DNA of 5,410 bases from assembly GCA_964605095.1 (NCBI GenBank), contig CAZSBS010000299.1:1-5410 (forward strand), written 5' to 3'. This stretch comes from JAUWQU01 sp964605095. GTDB lineage: Bacteria > Planctomycetota > Phycisphaerae > SM23-33. Shown here piece after piece: positions 4,163 to 5,410 of the stretch. The first letter of the stretch is position 1; each line of letters begins with the position of its first letter. The position numbers and the translations under genes are program-made. The notes under the pieces are model-generated. The model saw nothing but the letters and a program-made list of their open reading frames with translations, searched no databases and was not told the origin of the DNA.

Positions 4163-5338
4163 TTGACTTCGAGAGCGAAATTACTCTGGCTGGGCAAGTC
4201 CGCGGCGCCCGCCGGTGTCCGCAGCGCCGTCGCCGGCCGCTGGGACATGGTCAACTTGCGCCCCGACGAGCCGCTGGCCGGGCAGTTGGCGGCGGTGGCG
4301 GTGGCGGTGGCGTGCCCTAACGGCGATGCGGACGACCCACACGAGATCGAGAAGCTCCTTGCCGCAGTCGATCTGGCGTCGGCGGTGGCGGTTGTGCTCC
4401 TGCCGCCGGATGCGAAGGTTGCCTGGGGGGTCCTCGGACGCAGGGTGGGCAAGTTCGTGCTGGCCCGACAGGACGCCGAGCCGGGCGAGATCCTGGCCAA
4501 GCTGGACGCCGCCGCGTCGCTTCAGCCGGCGTTTCGCAATCTCCAGGCCGAACTGACCGACGCACGCAACATCGGCGAGTCCGCGGGCGGGCAACTCAAG
4601 GAACTCGACGAGGAGATGCGCCTGGCTGCCAGGCTCCAGCGGGACTTCCTGCCCCGCAGGCTGCCGGAGGTCGGATCGGCGAGGTTCAGCGTGCTGTACC
4701 GCCCGCTGGGGTGGGTCAGCGGCGACATATACGACGTGGCACGGCTTGACGAGACGCACGTCGGCTTTTACGTCGCCGACGCCGTTGGCCACGGCATGCC
4801 CGCGGCCCTGCTGACCATGTTCATAAAGCGGGCGTTCGAGACCAAGCGGATCGTCGGCAACTCGTACGAAATCGTCCCGCCCGACGTCTCGCTCCAGCAG
4901 CTCAACACCGCCATCTGCGAGCAGAACCTATCGAGTTGCCAGTTCTGCACTGCCGCTTACTGCGTGCTGGATGTCTCGACGCTCAAAATGACGTACGCCC
5001 GCGCGGGCCATCCCGAGCCGATCCTGATCCGCGCCGATGGTTCAACCAGTTCGCTGGCTTCGCCCGGCAGCCTGCTGGGGGTCTTCCCGGAGGAACTGTA
5101 CACAAGCGCGTCGGTGGGCCTGGCCCGAGGCGACCGAGTGGTGCTCTACAGCGACGGCCTGGAGGACGCCCTGGCCGACCCGACGGGACAGGGCCAAAGC
5201 CTCTGCGAGCGGCTGGCTGGCCTTCGAGAGAGGCCCAGAGATGAAATGCTGCTTCAACTGGCTGCCTGGGTCGACCAGCACCCCGGCGGCACCCGCACCG
5301 AAGATGACGTCACCGTGGTTGTCCTGGACGTGGGGTGA
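4163..5338 (+). CDS. SpoIIE/RsbU-type PP2C serine phosphatase with receiver-like N-terminus
   Basis: The enzyme should dephosphorylate serine or threonine on a partner, typically an anti-sigma-factor antagonist in partner-switching regulation; it is cytoplasmic. Residues 1-118 alternate strand-like and helix-like segments (K-L-L-W-L-G, V-A-V-A-V-A-C, V-A-V-V-L-L) as in a response-regulator receiver, but no phosphoacceptor Asp is seen at the end of the third strand. Residues 119-160 form a coiled-coil linker ending A-A-R-L-Q-R-D-F-L-P, typical of RsbU proteins. Residues 170-391 are the phosphatase domain: S-G-D-I-Y-D (Asp188), A-D-A-V-G-H-G (Asp206), A-G-H-P-E-P, L-Y-S-D-G (Asp331) and D-D-V-T (381-384), so the metal-binding aspartates are present. 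The TTG start at 4163 is chosen because it keeps the first strand whole; an in-frame stop lies at 4130-4132. The first in-frame ATG, at 4247, would cut into the domain. The ribosome site is poor. It probably reads through from the maf operon. Confidence 0.92.
   Translation: MTSRAKLLWLGKSAAPAGVRSAVAGRWDMVNLRPDEPLAGQLAAVAVAVACPNGDADDPHEIEKLLAAVDLASAVAVVLLPPDAKVAWGVLGRRVGKFVLARQDAEPGEILAKLDAAASLQPAFRNLQAELTDARNIGESAGGQLKELDEEMRLAARLQRDFLPRRLPEVGSARFSVLYRPLGWVSGDIYDVARLDETHVGFYVADAVGHGMPAALLTMFIKRAFETKRIVGNSYEIVPPDVSLQQLNTAICEQNLSSCQFCTAAYCVLDVSTLKMTYARAGHPEPILIRADGSTSSLASPGSLLGVFPEELYTSASVGLARGDRVVLYSDGLEDALADPTGQGQSLCERLAGLRERPRDEMLLQLAAWVDQHPGGTRTEDDVTVVVLDVG
4291..4311 (+). repeat. GGCGGT hexamer repeat inside the phosphatase gene
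   Basis: Three perfect GGCGGT copies (4291-4308) and the start of a fourth encode alternating Ala and Val in a predicted strand of the N-terminal domain. The unit is a multiple of three, so changes in copy number would lengthen or shorten this strand without breaking the frame. Confidence 0.7.
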
Positions 5339-5346
5339 GAAGCGGA

Positions 5347-5410
5347 AATGCTCAATGTTCAATGCTCAGCTATTGCTCAACGATCTACACAAAGTCGAGC
5401 ATTGAGCATT
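5347..5410. repeat. heptamer repeats forming an inverted repeat at the right edge
   Basis: Three adjacent heptamers AATGCTC, AATGTTC and AATGCTC (5347-5367) face two GAGCATT copies (5397-5410). The outer arms pair over 14 bases with one mismatch (a G-U pair in RNA). The repeat starts nine bases after the phosphatase stop and is cut by the window end, so more units may follow. It could end the transcript or be a dispersed intergenic repeat. Confidence 0.75.

Overview
The window is GC-rich, with a strong preference for G or C at third codon positions, and it carries a compact set of chromosomal housekeeping and signalling genes. There is no phage, CRISPR, tRNA or rRNA signal. The mix of genes (a divergent LexA, Maf beside a DUF192 lipoprotein, a SpoIIE-type phosphatase with its own sensor-like front end) and the many short, unusual intergenic repeats remind me of a planctomycete-type bacterium. 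That placement is an inference from style and protein flavour, not proof.

Layout. Positions 1-283 hold no convincing gene but many small repeats and hairpins. On the minus strand, lexA (284-889) is preceded by an unrecognised Pro/Ala-rich reading frame (684-1619) that runs out of frame into lexA. The two probably form one transcript. Positions 1620-1971 are the likely control region of that unit and contain regularly spaced repeats. A strong minus-strand terminator (1972-2011) closes the next minus-strand gene, a 100-residue coiled-coil protein of unknown function (2137-2439). Positions 2440-2972 are a divergent gap with no supported gene. On the plus strand, maf (2973-3587), a DUF192 lipoprotein gene (3601-4089) and a serine phosphatase gene (4163-5338) follow head to tail. 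The first two are 13 bases apart; the third comes after a 73-base gap with a GC-rich hairpin. The last 70 bases contain heptamer repeats that form an inverted repeat reaching the window edge.

How the parts work together. LexA is a self-cleaving SOS repressor and usually controls its own operon, so the unknown gene in front of it is a candidate SOS-linked product. Maf removes non-canonical or surplus nucleotides. The phosphatase probably belongs to a partner-switching or stress-signalling route. Its linkage to maf and DUF192 looks like plain co-transcription; the sequence shows no shared pathway.

Nothing here is a clear new defence or mobile system. The most promising leads are the lexA-upstream gene with its apparent frame disruption, and the phased repeats in its control region.
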